Below, in pieces: positions 34,983 to 44,387 of a stretch of DNA of 64,000 bases. The notes below the pieces were generated by a model. It was not told the origin of the DNA. It did no database searches and saw only the letters and a program-made list of their open reading frames with translations. The stretch covers positions 186,186 to 250,185 of the forward strand of contig AZWL01000001.1 of the NCBI GenBank assembly GCA_000514715.1, given 5' to 3'. Origin of the DNA: Streptomyces sp. CNH099. Lineage in GTDB: Bacteria > Actinomycetota > Actinomycetes > Streptomycetales > Streptomycetaceae. The first letter of the stretch is position 1. Every line of letters starts with the position of its first letter. Both the position numbers and the translations under genes were made by a program.

Positions 34983-35897
34983 ATGGCCCGCTTCTCGCCT
35001 GACGACCTACGCCGCGTCCTGGGCTCCGGCCTCCTGTCCTTCCCGGTCACCCACACCACCGCGGACTACGCCTTCGACGAGCCGGCCTACCGCGCCCACC
35101 TGCAGCGGCTCACCGGCTACGACGTGGCGGGCCTCTTCGCCCCCGGCGGCACCGGCGAGTTCTTCTCCCTCACCCACACCGAGGTGGAGGCGGTGCTGCG
35201 GGCCACGGTCGCCGAGGCCGCGGACGGCCTGCCCGTCGTCGGCGCCGCCGGCTACGGCACGGCGACCGCCACCGCGATGGCCCGGCAGGCCGAGGAGAAC
35301 GGTGCCGACGGGATCCTGCTGCTGCCGCCGTACCTGACCGAGGTCGGACAGGAGGGCCTCCACGCCCACGTCGCGCGGGTGTGCGCGGCCACCTCCCTCG
35401 GCGTGGTCGTCTACCACCGCGCCAACGCCCGCTTCACCGCCGGGACCGTCGCCCGCCTGGTGGCGGAGTTCCCGAACTTCGTCGGGTTCAAGGACGGCGT
35501 CTGCGACATCGACCTGATGGCCAGGCTGCACGCCGAGCACGGCGACCGCCTCGTCCTCATCGGCGGCCTCCCCACCGCCGAGACCTACGCCCTGCCGTAC
35601 CTCGAACTCGGCGCCACCACATACTCCTCGGCTATCTTCAACTTCGCCCCCCGGTGGGCCGTCGACTTCTACGCGGCGGTACGCGCCCACGACAAGGACC
35701 AGGTCTACGCCCGGCTGCGCGAGTTCGTCCTGCCGTACCTGACGATCCGCGACCGCGCCCCCGGCTACGCCGTCTCCATCGTCAAGGCCGGGCTCACCGC
35801 CGCCGGCCACCCGGCGGGCCCGGTGCGCCCCCCGCTGACCGATCTCACCGGGGACGAGCACGCAGAACTGGCCGAACTCGTGAAGAAGGTGGTCTGA
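34983..35897 (+). CDS. kdgD: 5-dehydro-4-deoxyglucarate dehydratase (DHDPS family)
   Basis: 304 residues. Class I aldolase-fold protein with Schiff-base Lys170 ([12 protein letters not shown]), Tyr144 (VVYHRAN) and the GxGE-type loop [12 protein letters not shown]. It converts 5-keto-4-deoxyglucarate to 2-oxoglutarate semialdehyde, with loss of water and CO2. The pathway context is firm: the next genes encode the semialdehyde dehydrogenase and glucarate dehydratase. A GGAG ribosome site precedes ATG 34983. The upstream region carries a probable IclR operator. Confidence 0.93.
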   Translation: MARFSPDDLRRVLGSGLLSFPVTHTTADYAFDEPAYRAHLQRLTGYDVAGLFAPGGTGEFFSLTHTEVEAVLRATVAEAADGLPVVGAAGYGTATATAMARQAEENGADGILLLPPYLTEVGQEGLHAHVARVCAATSLGVVVYHRANARFTAGTVARLVAEFPNFVGFKDGVCDIDLMARLHAEHGDRLVLIGGLPTAETYALPYLELGATTYSSAIFNFAPRWAVDFYAAVRAHDKDQVYARLREFVLPYLTIRDRAPGYAVSIVKAGLTAAGHPAGPVRPPLTDLTGDEHAELAELVKKVV

Positions 35898-35898
35898 C

Positions 35899-37539
35899 AT
35901 GACGCACGACGACGCCGGAGGCGACCCCGGGGGCAGCGGAGGCACCGGAGGCGGCGGCGCGCTGTCCGGCGCCATGGTGATCGGCGCCGAGCGCGTGCAC
36001 GGGACCCACGGCACCGTGCACGGCGTCGACCCCCGCACCGGGGAGCGCCTCTCCCCCGCGTTCGGCCTCGGCGGCGCGGCGGAGGCCGCCCGGGCCGCCG
36101 CCCTCGCCGCCGACGCCTTCCCCGCGTTCCGGGCCACCGCGCCGAACGCCCGGGCCGCCTTCCTGGAGGACATCGCCGCCGGGATCGAGGCGATCTCCGC
36201 CGACCTGGTCGAGCGGGTCGTCCGCGAGACCGGCATCGTGCGCGCCCGGGTGCGGGGCGAACTCGCCCGCACCACCGGCCAGCTCCGGCTCTTCGCCGAC
36301 CTGGTCCGGGCGGGGCACTGGGCCGGCGCCCGCATCGACCCGGCGCTCCCCGACCGCACGCCGCTGCCCCGGCCCGACATCCGCCAGCGCCGGGTCCCGC
36401 TCGGCCCGGTGGCGGTCTTCGGGGCGTCCAACTTCCCGCTCGCCTTCTCCGTCGCCGGCGGTGACACCGCCTCCGCCCTCGCCGCCGGCTGCCCCGTCGT
36501 CGTGAAGGCCCACAGCGCCCACCCCGGCACCTCGGAGCTGGTCGGTACCGCGATCCAGCGGGCGGTGGCCCGGCACGGCCTGCCCGAGGGCGTGTTCTCG
36601 ATGGTCTTCGGCGCCGGCAGCGACGTCGGCGTCGCCCTGGTCACCGACCCGCACATACGCGCCGTCGGCTTCACCGGCTCCCGCGCCGGCGGCACCGCGC
36701 TGATGCGCGCCGCCGCGGCCCGCCCCGTGCCCATCCCCGTCTACGCGGAGATGTCGAGCATCAACCCCGTCGTGCTGCTCCCCGGCGCGCTGCGCGACGG
36801 TGCCGCGGAACTCGGCCGGCGGTTCGCCGAGTCCCTCACCACCGGGGCCGGCCAGCTGTGCACCTGTCCCGGCCTCGTCTTCGGCGTCGCCGGTGCCGAC
36901 CTCGACGCCTTCACCGACTCGGCCGCCACCGCGATCGCCGCCGGCCAGACCCTGCCGATGCTCGGAGACGGCATCCACACCGCGTACACCGAGGGCGTCG
37001 CCCGCCTCGGCGGCCTCGACCACGTGACGCAGGTGGCCGCGGGTCCCGTCGGCGACGACATCGCGGCGCCGGGACGGGCCCGCCTCTTCACCACGACCGG
37101 CGACGCCTTCGCGGCCGAGCCGGCCATGCAGCAGGAGGTCTTCGGCGCCGCCTCCCTGGTGGTGCGCCTGGAGCACGCCGGGCAGCTCGGCGCCGTACTC
37201 GGTGCCCTCGAAGGCCAGCTCACCGCGACCGTGCACGCCGCCGCCGACGACGGCGAACTCGCCGCGCCGCTGCTGGAGCTGCTTGAGGACAAGGTGGGGC
37301 GGATCGTCTTCAACGGCTGGCCCACCGGCGTCGACGTGGGCCACGCGATGGTGCACGGCGGGCCGTACCCCGCCACCTCCGACGGCCGCAGCACCTCGGT
37401 CGGCACCCTCGCGATCGACCGGTTCCTGCGGCCGGTCGCGTACCAGAACGTCCCCGCCGGGCTGCTGCCCGCGCCGGTGGACGAGACGAACTCCCTCGGA
37501 CTGTGGAGGCAGGTCGATGGCCGGCTCACCCGGGACTGA
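35899..37539 (+). CDS. 2-oxoglutarate semialdehyde dehydrogenase (2,5-dioxovalerate dehydrogenase)
   Basis: 546 residues, starting one base after the kdgD stop. A glycine-rich tail ([10 protein letters not shown]) precedes the aldehyde dehydrogenase fold. NAD(P) site [20 protein letters not shown], general base Glu284 (YAEMSSINP) and nucleophile Cys321 ([12 protein letters not shown]) are visible. This is the last oxidation of the pathway, giving 2-oxoglutarate. Low-complexity Gly in the first 20 residues is unusual; an internal start is possible but none is well supported. Confidence 0.92.
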   Translation: MTHDDAGGDPGGSGGTGGGGALSGAMVIGAERVHGTHGTVHGVDPRTGERLSPAFGLGGAAEAARAAALAADAFPAFRATAPNARAAFLEDIAAGIEAISADLVERVVRETGIVRARVRGELARTTGQLRLFADLVRAGHWAGARIDPALPDRTPLPRPDIRQRRVPLGPVAVFGASNFPLAFSVAGGDTASALAAGCPVVVKAHSAHPGTSELVGTAIQRAVARHGLPEGVFSMVFGAGSDVGVALVTDPHIRAVGFTGSRAGGTALMRAAAARPVPIPVYAEMSSINPVVLLPGALRDGAAELGRRFAESLTTGAGQLCTCPGLVFGVAGADLDAFTDSAATAIAAGQTLPMLGDGIHTAYTEGVARLGGLDHVTQVAAGPVGDDIAAPGRARLFTTTGDAFAAEPAMQQEVFGAASLVVRLEHAGQLGAVLGALEGQLTATVHAAADDGELAAPLLELLEDKVGRIVFNGWPTGVDVGHAMVHGGPYPATSDGRSTSVGTLAIDRFLRPVAYQNVPAGLLPAPVDETNSLGLWRQVDGRLTRD

Positions 37540-38938
37540 CGGCTCCGCCGCGCCCGTCGCCTCCGGCACCCCCGTCGTCACGGCGCTGCTGGTGGTTCCG
37601 GTGGCGGGCCACGACAGCATGCTGCTGAACCTCAGCGGCGCGCACGGCCCCTACTTCACGCGCAACGTCGTCCTGCTGACCGACTCGGACGGCCGGACCG
37701 GTGTCGGTGAGGTGCCGGGCGGCGAGGCGATCCGGCGCACCCTGCAGGACGCTGCCCCGCTGGTCACCGGCCGGTCCCCCGCGCGGCACCGGTCCGTCGT
37801 CCGCGCGGTCGGCGCGGAGTTCCGGGACCGCGACCGCGGGGGCCGCGGTGCGCAGACCTACGATCTGCGCACCACCGTGCACGTCCAGGCCGCCCTGGAA
37901 GCGGCCCTGCTGGACCTGCACGGCCAGTTCCTCGGCGTCCCCGTCGCCGAACTCCTCGGCGACGGGCCCCGGCGCACCCGCGTACCGGTCCTCGGCTACC
38001 TCTTCTTCGTCGGTGACCGCAACCGCACCGACCTGCCCTACCGCGCCGAGCCGGACGCCGTCGACGCCTGGAGCCGGCGACGGCACGAGGAGGCCCTGAC
38101 CCCCGAGGCCGTCATCGCCCTCGCCGAGGCGGCCCGGGAGCGCTACGGCTTCACGGACTTCAAGCTCAAAGGCGGCGTGCTGCCCGGCGAACAGGAGGTC
38201 GAGACCGTGCGCGCGCTCGCCGCGCGCTTCCCGGACTCCCGGATCACCCTCGACCCCAACGGCTGCTGGCCGCTCGCCGACGCCGTCCGCCACGGCCGCG
38301 CCCTGCGCGACGTCATCGCCTACGCCGAGGACCCCTGCGGCGCCGAGGACGGCTACTCCGGCCGGGAGGTGATGGCGGAGTTCCGGCGCGCGACCGGTCT
38401 GGCCACCGCCACCAACATGGTCGCCACCGACTGGCGGCAGCTCGGGCACGCGATACGCGCCGGCGCCGTCGACATCCCGCTGGCCGACCCGCACTTCTGG
38501 ACCCTGGCGGGGTCGGTCCGCGTCGCCCAGCTGTGCGAGGCGTGGGGGCTCACCTGGGGCTCGCACTCCAACAACCACTTCGACATCTCCCTGGCGATGT
38601 TCACCCACGCCGCCGCTGCCGCCCCCGGAGACATCACGGCCATCGACACGCACTGGATCTGGCAGGACGGCCAGCGGCTCACCGTCGACCCGCCGGTCAT
38701 CGAGAACGGGGGGATCGACGTCCCGACCGCGCCGGGCCTCGGCGTCACCGTCGACCACGAACGGCTGGAGGCCGCGCACCAGCTCTATCTCCGCGAAGGC
38801 CTCGGCGCCCGCGACGACACCGTCGCCATGCGGTACCTCGTGCCCGGCTGGCGCTTCGACCCCAAGCGCCCGGCGCTCGACCGGGAGCCGGCCGGAGGCG
38901 CGGTCCGGGGCGGGGCCGGGGAAGGAGCCGACGCATGA
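37517..38938 (+). CDS. gudD: D-glucarate dehydratase
   Basis: 473 residues from ATG 37517 with GGAGG upstream; overlaps the preceding gene by 23 bases. Close to E. coli GudD along its length: K216-x-K218 ([13 protein letters not shown]), Asp246 (LDPNGCW), Glu271 ([20 protein letters not shown]), Asn300 ([11 protein letters not shown]), Asp324 (PHFWT region) and His350 ([17 protein letters not shown]). It converts D-glucarate to 5-keto-4-deoxyglucarate, the substrate of the DHDPS-family enzyme two genes upstream. Its stop overlaps the next start (ATGA). Confidence 0.95.
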   Translation: MAGSPGTDGSAAPVASGTPVVTALLVVPVAGHDSMLLNLSGAHGPYFTRNVVLLTDSDGRTGVGEVPGGEAIRRTLQDAAPLVTGRSPARHRSVVRAVGAEFRDRDRGGRGAQTYDLRTTVHVQAALEAALLDLHGQFLGVPVAELLGDGPRRTRVPVLGYLFFVGDRNRTDLPYRAEPDAVDAWSRRRHEEALTPEAVIALAEAARERYGFTDFKLKGGVLPGEQEVETVRALAARFPDSRITLDPNGCWPLADAVRHGRALRDVIAYAEDPCGAEDGYSGREVMAEFRRATGLATATNMVATDWRQLGHAIRAGAVDIPLADPHFWTLAGSVRVAQLCEAWGLTWGSHSNNHFDISLAMFTHAAAAAPGDITAIDTHWIWQDGQRLTVDPPVIENGGIDVPTAPGLGVTVDHERLEAAHQLYLREGLGARDDTVAMRYLVPGWRFDPKRPALDREPAGGAVRGGAGEGADA

Positions 38939-39909
38939 CCCGCCCCGGGAGGGCCGCGGCCGGCCGCGTCCTGCGGGTCGGCCCGCTGGGGCCCTCGCTC
39001 GCCGAGACCCTGCGCACCTCGTACGACGCCCTGGAGCTGCCGGACGACGGCCCGGAGCGCGCGGCGTTCCTCGCCGCGCACGGCGGGGACGTCGTCGCCG
39101 CCGTGACCTCGGGCCGTTTCGGCGTCGGCACCGACCTGATGACCGCGCTGCCCCGCCTCGGCGCCGTCATCAACTTCGGGGTCGGCTACGACACCACGGA
39201 CACCGCGCTGGCCCGCCGGCGCGGCGTGCTGGTGAGCAACACCCCCGACGTGCTCACCGACTGCGTGGCCGACACGGCGCTCGGGCTCACCCTCGACCTG
39301 CTCCGCGGGTTCTCCGCGGCCGACCGCTTCGTACGCGCGGGGCGGTGGCCGCGCGACGGCGGCTTCCCGCTGATGCGCCGGGTCAGCGGTGCCCGGGTGG
39401 GCGTCCTGGGCCTCGGCCTCATCGGCCGCGCCATCGCCGCCCGGTTCGCCGCGCTGGGCTGCCCCGTCAGCTACCACAGCCGAAGGAGGGTGCCCGGCAC
39501 CGCCTACGCGTACGCCGGCTCCCCCGAGGCGCTGGCCGCCGCGGTGGACGTGCTGATCGTCACCACGTCCGGCGGCGCCGGCACCCGCGGCCTGGTCAGC
39601 CGCGACGTACTGCGCGCGCTCGGCCCCGGCGGCTACGTGGTCAACGTCTCCCGCGGCAGCGTCATCGACGAGGACGCGCTGGTCGAGATGGTCACGACGG
39701 GCGCTCTCGGCGGCGCCGGCCTGGACGTCTTCGCCGCCGAACCGCACGTCCCCGAGGCCCTCTTCGCGCTGGACAACGTCGTGCTCCTCCCCCACGTCGG
39801 CAGCGCCACGGTCCAGACCCGCGCGGAGATGGAGCGCCTGACCCTGGACAACCTCGCCGGCTTCCTCGACCGCGGCGCGCTCGTCACGCCCGTGCCGGAG
39901 ACGGCCTGA
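38935..39909 (+). CDS. D-2-hydroxyacid dehydrogenase, second paralogue
   Basis: 324 residues from ATG 38935, overlapping gudD by 4 bases. Rossmann motif [13 protein letters not shown], catalytic Arg in [15 protein letters not shown] and His in [10 protein letters not shown]. Substrate-domain segment [10 protein letters not shown] and the overall style are like glyoxylate/hydroxypyruvate reductases. It could act on a 2-keto acid produced from aldarates or on tartronate semialdehyde-type side products. The close parallel with the 26119/27432 pair suggests a shared role. Confidence 0.92.
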   Translation: MTRPGRAAAGRVLRVGPLGPSLAETLRTSYDALELPDDGPERAAFLAAHGGDVVAAVTSGRFGVGTDLMTALPRLGAVINFGVGYDTTDTALARRRGVLVSNTPDVLTDCVADTALGLTLDLLRGFSAADRFVRAGRWPRDGGFPLMRRVSGARVGVLGLGLIGRAIAARFAALGCPVSYHSRRRVPGTAYAYAGSPEALAAAVDVLIVTTSGGAGTRGLVSRDVLRALGPGGYVVNVSRGSVIDEDALVEMVTTGALGGAGLDVFAAEPHVPEALFALDNVVLLPHVGSATVQTRAEMERLTLDNLAGFLDRGALVTPVPETA

Positions 39910-40060
39910 GCCGTCCTCGGCACGTTCGGCGCCGGACCGGCCCGGGCGCGTCGCCGTCCCGGCCGGGGCCGTCGCCCCGCCCGGCGCGATCACCCCCCGA
40001 CATGGGCCCTTGCAGGGCGGTCACAAGGCTCCTCCGGGAGGGGGCAGTGGTCGAGTAAAT

Positions 40061-40075
40061 TGAAAACGATTATCA
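40061..40075. promoter_or_regulatory. Zur-box-like palindrome
   Basis: TGAAAACGATTATCA is an imperfect 15-bp palindrome fitting the actinobacterial Zur pattern TGAAAAtgaTTtTCA, with two or three positions differing. It lies 75 bp upstream of the metallophore binding-protein start. A Fur-type box is an alternative reading, but Streptomyces iron control normally uses DtxR-type boxes of a different sequence. Suggests zinc-responsive repression. Confidence 0.65.
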
Positions 40076-40149
40076 TGACTGCTCGATCGGGGTGGTCACG
40101 CGACGCCCTCGCTGGCCAGCTTCCCGCCGACGAAAGAGAGCCACCGCCC

Positions 40150-41136
40150 ATGCCGCGCTCCCGCAGATCCGCCCTGCTCCGTACCGCCGCCCTGACGCTC
40201 GCCGGCGCCCTGCTCGCCGCCGGCTGCGGCGGAGCCACGTCGTCCGGCAAGGGCTCCGGGGACGGCACCGGCAGCCCGGCGGCCGAACTGCCGCCGGTCG
40301 AGCCCGTCGACGAGGCGGACCGCATCACCGACGCACGCGGCGTGCACGTGGCTCCCGAGCGCACCCCGAAGCGGATCGTCTGCCTGGTCGCGCTCTGCGA
40401 CGACATGCTGACCGAGCTGGGCATGGTGCCCACCGCGACCAACTCCCAGGTCCTCGCCCACCCGGACTTCCTGGGCAAGGAGCAGGCGGACGAGGTCCCC
40501 GTCATACCCGGTGGGTTCATCGCCCCCGAGGTCGAGGCGATCCTGTCCCACAAACCCGACCTGGTGATCGGCCTGGAGGACACCCACGGCAAGCTCGCTC
40601 CCGCGCTGAAGGGCGCGACCGCGTTCTGGCCGGTCCAGCCGAACGACTGGCGGGACAGCGTGGCCTACCTGCGGGACCTCGCCGCGCTCACCGGCCGCGG
40701 CGAGCAGGCGGTGGCGGCGGAGAAGCGGTTCCGCGGCAAGCTGGAGCGCGCGCAGCGGAACAGGAGCGGCAAGACGGCGCTCGTCATCTTCGGAAGCGAC
40801 GAGAACTTCGGCGTGGCGGCCCCGGGCAGGGACATCGCGGCGGGGCTGTTCCCCGGGATCAGCGACTACCCGTGGCGGGACCGGGGCGTCGAGGGCACGT
40901 ACAGCATGGAGGAGATCCTCGCCAACGACGTGGACGTGCTGTTCGTCGAGACCATCTCCTTCGGCGCGGTGGACCAGAAGCTCTCCGAGAAGCTGGCCGA
41001 CAACCCGCTGTGGTCGCAGATCCCGGCCGTGCAGGACGGCAAGGTGATCGAGGTCGACCCGGAGGTGTGGGCGAAGGGCCGCGGCACCCGCTCACTCGGC
41101 ATCGTTCTGGACGAGGCCACGGCCGCTCTGCGATGA
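40150..41136 (+). CDS. FecB/BtuF-type metal-chelate-binding lipoprotein
   Basis: 328 residues from ATG 40150; an in-frame TTG at 40060 would overlap the regulatory palindrome and is unlikely. The leader LLRTAALTLAGALLAAGCGG ends in a lipobox. A class III binding protein follows (PKRIVCLVALCDDMLTELG; KPDLVIGLEDTHGK; LADNPLWSQIPAVQDGKVIE). It would capture a metal-loaded siderophore-like ligand. It heads a six-gene operon with overlapping starts, and its promoter carries a Zur-like box, pointing to a zinc chelate. Confidence 0.92.
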   Translation: MPRSRRSALLRTAALTLAGALLAAGCGGATSSGKGSGDGTGSPAAELPPVEPVDEADRITDARGVHVAPERTPKRIVCLVALCDDMLTELGMVPTATNSQVLAHPDFLGKEQADEVPVIPGGFIAPEVEAILSHKPDLVIGLEDTHGKLAPALKGATAFWPVQPNDWRDSVAYLRDLAALTGRGEQAVAAEKRFRGKLERAQRNRSGKTALVIFGSDENFGVAAPGRDIAAGLFPGISDYPWRDRGVEGTYSMEEILANDVDVLFVETISFGAVDQKLSEKLADNPLWSQIPAVQDGKVIEVDPEVWAKGRGTRSLGIVLDEATAALR

Positions 41137-42371
41137 GGGCGGCCCTCCGGAGGTCCTCTCCCTGGGCGGGCGCCGCGGCCCTCCTCCTGGCGGCCGCGTG
41201 GTGCGCGCTGAGCCTCGGTACCCCGGCCGTGCCGCCGGCCCGGCTGCCGGGCGCGCTCCTCGGCGACGGTGCCGGCGGGGACGGGGCGGCCCGCTTCGAA
41301 GCGCTCGTCGTCCAGCAGATCCGGCTGCCCCGGCTGCTGCTGGCGCTCACGGCCGGCGCCTGCCTGGGCGCGGCCGGTCTGGTACTGCAGGAGGCCCTGC
41401 GCAACCCGCTGGCCGTACCGGAGATGCTGGGGGTCTCCTCCGGCGCCGCGGTCGGCGTGGCCGCGCCGCTCGTCCTCGCCCTCACCCTGCCGGGCTGGCT
41501 GCACCCGCTGCTGGCCGTGGCCGGCGCGGTCGCCGGCGGGGTGCTGACGCTGCTCGCCGCCGGCTTCGGTCGCAGCCCCGCCGCGGTGCTGCTCACCGGC
41601 GCCGCCGTCAACGCCGCGCTGCAGAGCGGGCTGCTGGTGCTGATGGTCATGGCCGACCACCTCGACCTGCAGCTCATCTACCGCTACCTGCTGGGCAGTT
41701 TCTCCGGCCTGACCTGGCAGTCCTGGGCGGGCGTGTGGCCCTGGCTGGTGGCGGCGGTGCCGCTGCTCGTGCTGTGTGCGCCGGTGCTCGCGGTGCTGCG
41801 GCTGGGCGACGAGGACGCCGGCGCCCTGGGCGTACGGGTGCGGCGGGCCCGGCTGGCCGCGCTGGCCGTGGCCGTGCTGCTGATCGCCCCCGTGGTCGCG
41901 GTGTGCGGTCCGGTGGCGTGGATCGGCTTCCTCGCCCCGCACCTGGCCCGGCGGCTGCGGCCGGGGGCCGACGTGGTGCGGCTGCTGCCGTGGACCGCGG
42001 CCTGGGGCGCCGTGCTCACCGTCTGGGCCGACCAGGCCGCCCGGTTGGTGCTGATGCCGGTCGAGACGCCAGTCGGGGCCTGGACCGCGCTGGTCGGCGT
42101 GCCCGCCGGGGTGGCCCTGCTGCGGACCGGCCGGCGCCGGGGCCGCCGGGACGGCCGGCGGCAGAACGGGCCGTGGCGTACGAAGGGGAACCGGCGCGGT
42201 TCCGCCGACGCGGGGGACGGCTCCGCCGACGCGGGCGGCACCGCGGTGGGCAGCAGCCCGGCGGGGCCCGAGCGCTCCCCGACGCCGGTTGCGGCGTCGC
42301 GCACCGACGCGGCGGGCGTCCCCGGCACCGCGGGCGGCCGCGGCCCGGCCGACGGGGGCGGTGCCGGGTGA
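41133..42371 (+). CDS. FecCD-family metallophore permease, with long C-terminal tail
   Basis: 412 residues from ATG 41133 (ATGA overlap). About nine hydrophobic segments with the family core ACLGAAGLVLQEALRNPLA, then VLLTGAAVNAALQSGLLVLM and VAWIGFLAPHLARRL. The last 65 residues (after VALLRTGRRRG) are hydrophilic, Gly/Ser/Pro-rich and not part of the fold, an odd extension probably in the cytosol. It forms a channel with the second FecCD protein downstream. Confidence 0.92.
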   Translation: MRAALRRSSPWAGAAALLLAAAWCALSLGTPAVPPARLPGALLGDGAGGDGAARFEALVVQQIRLPRLLLALTAGACLGAAGLVLQEALRNPLAVPEMLGVSSGAAVGVAAPLVLALTLPGWLHPLLAVAGAVAGGVLTLLAAGFGRSPAAVLLTGAAVNAALQSGLLVLMVMADHLDLQLIYRYLLGSFSGLTWQSWAGVWPWLVAAVPLLVLCAPVLAVLRLGDEDAGALGVRVRRARLAALAVAVLLIAPVVAVCGPVAWIGFLAPHLARRLRPGADVVRLLPWTAAWGAVLTVWADQAARLVLMPVETPVGAWTALVGVPAGVALLRTGRRRGRRDGRRQNGPWRTKGNRRGSADAGDGSADAGGTAVGSSPAGPERSPTPVAASRTDAAGVPGTAGGRGPADGGGAG

Positions 42372-43396
42372 GTGCGCAGACCGTACGCAGGCCGCGACTG
42401 GTGCTGGGCTGCCTGACGGCAGCCGTGCTGCTGGCCGCAGTCACCGGGTTGCTGGCGGGGGGCGCGGTCGCGCCGGGCGAGGTGTGGCCCGCGCTCACGG
42501 GCGGCGCCGTCGACCCGACGACGCGTCACATCGTCTGGCAGCTCCGCGTGCCGCGCGTCCTGGTGGCGCTGGTCGCGGGCGCCTGCCTGGGGCTCGCGGG
42601 GCTGGTGCTCCAGGCCGCCCTGCGCAACCCGCTGGCCGGGCCCGAGGTCACCGGTGTGACCCCGGGGGCGGTGCTCGGCGCCGTCGCGGCGACCGCCGCA
42701 GGTCTGGCCGGCTGGGCCTCGCCCACCGCCGTCGTGGTCGCCGCCGTCGCGGGCGGCTGCGCCGGGGCGGGCCTGCTGTGGCTCCTCGCCGGGCGGGACC
42801 GCTCCGACCCGGCGGCGGTGGCGGTGCACGGCGTGCTGGTCTCCGCCGTGCTGGGCGGGCTGACGGCCATGGTGCTGCTCGTCGCGCCGGGCGAGTTGGG
42901 CAGCGTCGTGCAGTGGCTGGTCGGCACCACCGAGGCCCGCACGTGGGAGCACTGGGCGCTGCTGTGGCCCTGGGCGCTGGTGTGGGGGGCGGCCGCCTGT
43001 CTGACGGCGGGTCCGCTGATGCTGCTGCGCTGCGGCGAGGACGTGGCGCGGGCCGCGGGTCTCGCCTCGTCCCGGGCCCGGGGTTTCGCGCTGGCCTGCG
43101 CGGTGGGGCTGACCGCGGGTGCGGTCGCGGCCGTCGGCGCGCTGGGCTTCGTCGGGCTGCTGGTGCCGCACGTGGCGCTCGCGCTGCTCGGCGCGGACCT
43201 GCGCCTCGCGCTGCCCGGCGCCGCGCTGGCCGGTGCGGTCGCCGTGTGCGGCGCGGACGCCGTCGCCCAACTCTCCTCCCGCGCCGCCGTGTCGTGGGGT
43301 GCCGGACATCTGAGCATCCCCGTCGGCGCGGTGACCACGGCGGTCGGCGCGGTGGTCCTGCTGGCCGTCGCCCGCCGCCACACCACCGAACTGTGA
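42368..43396 (+). CDS. FecCD-family metallophore permease
   Basis: 342 residues from GTG 42368 (GTGA overlap). Family motifs ACLGLAGLVLQAALRNPLAG, GVLVSAVLGGLTAMVLL and ALGFVGLLVPHVALALLGAD mark a complete nine- to ten-helix permease. It is the second half of the heterodimeric channel. Normal length without the tail seen in its neighbour. Confidence 0.94.
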   Translation: MSAQTVRRPRLVLGCLTAAVLLAAVTGLLAGGAVAPGEVWPALTGGAVDPTTRHIVWQLRVPRVLVALVAGACLGLAGLVLQAALRNPLAGPEVTGVTPGAVLGAVAATAAGLAGWASPTAVVVAAVAGGCAGAGLLWLLAGRDRSDPAAVAVHGVLVSAVLGGLTAMVLLVAPGELGSVVQWLVGTTEARTWEHWALLWPWALVWGAAACLTAGPLMLLRCGEDVARAAGLASSRARGFALACAVGLTAGAVAAVGALGFVGLLVPHVALALLGADLRLALPGAALAGAVAVCGADAVAQLSSRAAVSWGAGHLSIPVGAVTTAVGAVVLLAVARRHTTEL

Positions 43397-43442
43397 GCCG
43401 TACGAACCGGGCTCCCGCCCGCGTACCCACGAGGAGCACGAC

Positions 43443-44387
43443 GTGACCGAGCCCGCGACCACCGCATCGAAGGCGCCCGGCCTCGCCCCCGACGAGCCGG
43501 GCCCCGGTGCCGGCGACCCGCCCGCCCTGGCGGTCGACCGGGTCGGCTTCGGCTACCCGGGGCGGCGTGTTCTCGACGAGGTGAGCCTGTCCGTGCGCGC
43601 CGGGGAGCTGATCGCCCTCGTCGGTCTCAACGGCTGCGGCAAGAGCACGCTGCTGCGCCTCACCGCGGGCATGCTGCGACCCGACGCCGGCCGGATCCGG
43701 GTGGCGGGGGCGGACGTCTCCGGGCTGCCCCGCCGGGCGGCGGCGCGGCGGGTGGCGCTGCTGCACCAGACGGCGCCCGCCGTACCGGGGATGACCGTAC
43801 GCCAGCTGGTGCGGCAGGGCCGCTACGCCACCCGGGGCCCGCTCGGCATGCTGCGCGACGGCGACGACGCGGTGAGCCGCCGCGCCATGGCCGACGTCGG
43901 CGTCGCCGACTGGGCCGACCGGCACGTCGACGAGCTGTCCGGCGGCGAGCGGCAGCGCGTACGCCTGGCCCTCGCGCTGGCACAGGACGCCCCGCTGCTG
44001 CTGCTCGACGAGCCCACCACGTACCTGGACCTGCGCCACCAACTGGAGGTGCTGCAGCTCGTGGTCCGGCTGCGCACCGAGCGCCGCATGACGGTGCTGA
44101 TGGTCCTGCACGACCTGGGTCTGGCGGCTCGGTTCGCCGAGCGGCTGGTGGCACTGCGGGACGGGCGGGTGGCCGCGGACGGCCCGCCTGCGGACGTGGT
44201 CACTCCGGACCTGCTGCGGGACGTCTTCGGCGTCGACGGGCGGGTGGGCCGTGATCCGGTACGCGGCTGGCCGGTGTGCTATCCCGACACGCCGACCGCC
44301 CTGGCGCCCACCCCGGCGCCCCGTCCGCCCGCACCGGCCGGACGTCCCGCCGACGTCCCGAACTCCGCGGGGGGCGAGGCCCGATGA
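43443..44387 (+). CDS. FecE-type metallophore ABC ATPase
   Basis: 314 residues from GTG 43443 with GAGGAG upstream. Walker A LNGCGKST, signature LSGGERQR, Walker B LLLLDEPTTYLD and H-loop VLHDLGLAA. The last 50 residues are Pro/Ala-rich and not conserved. It energises the FecCD pair. The stop overlaps the next start (ATGA). Confidence 0.94.
   Translation: MTEPATTASKAPGLAPDEPGPGAGDPPALAVDRVGFGYPGRRVLDEVSLSVRAGELIALVGLNGCGKSTLLRLTAGMLRPDAGRIRVAGADVSGLPRRAAARRVALLHQTAPAVPGMTVRQLVRQGRYATRGPLGMLRDGDDAVSRRAMADVGVADWADRHVDELSGGERQRVRLALALAQDAPLLLLDEPTTYLDLRHQLEVLQLVVRLRTERRMTVLMVLHDLGLAARFAERLVALRDGRVAADGPPADVVTPDLLRDVFGVDGRVGRDPVRGWPVCYPDTPTALAPTPAPRPPAPAGRPADVPNSAGGEAR

Noticed and set aside
40060..40149. 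In-frame TTG start adding 30 residues to the metallophore-binding lipoprotein
   Set aside because: It would lie over the Zur-like palindrome, and the lipoprotein signal begins at ATG 40150.
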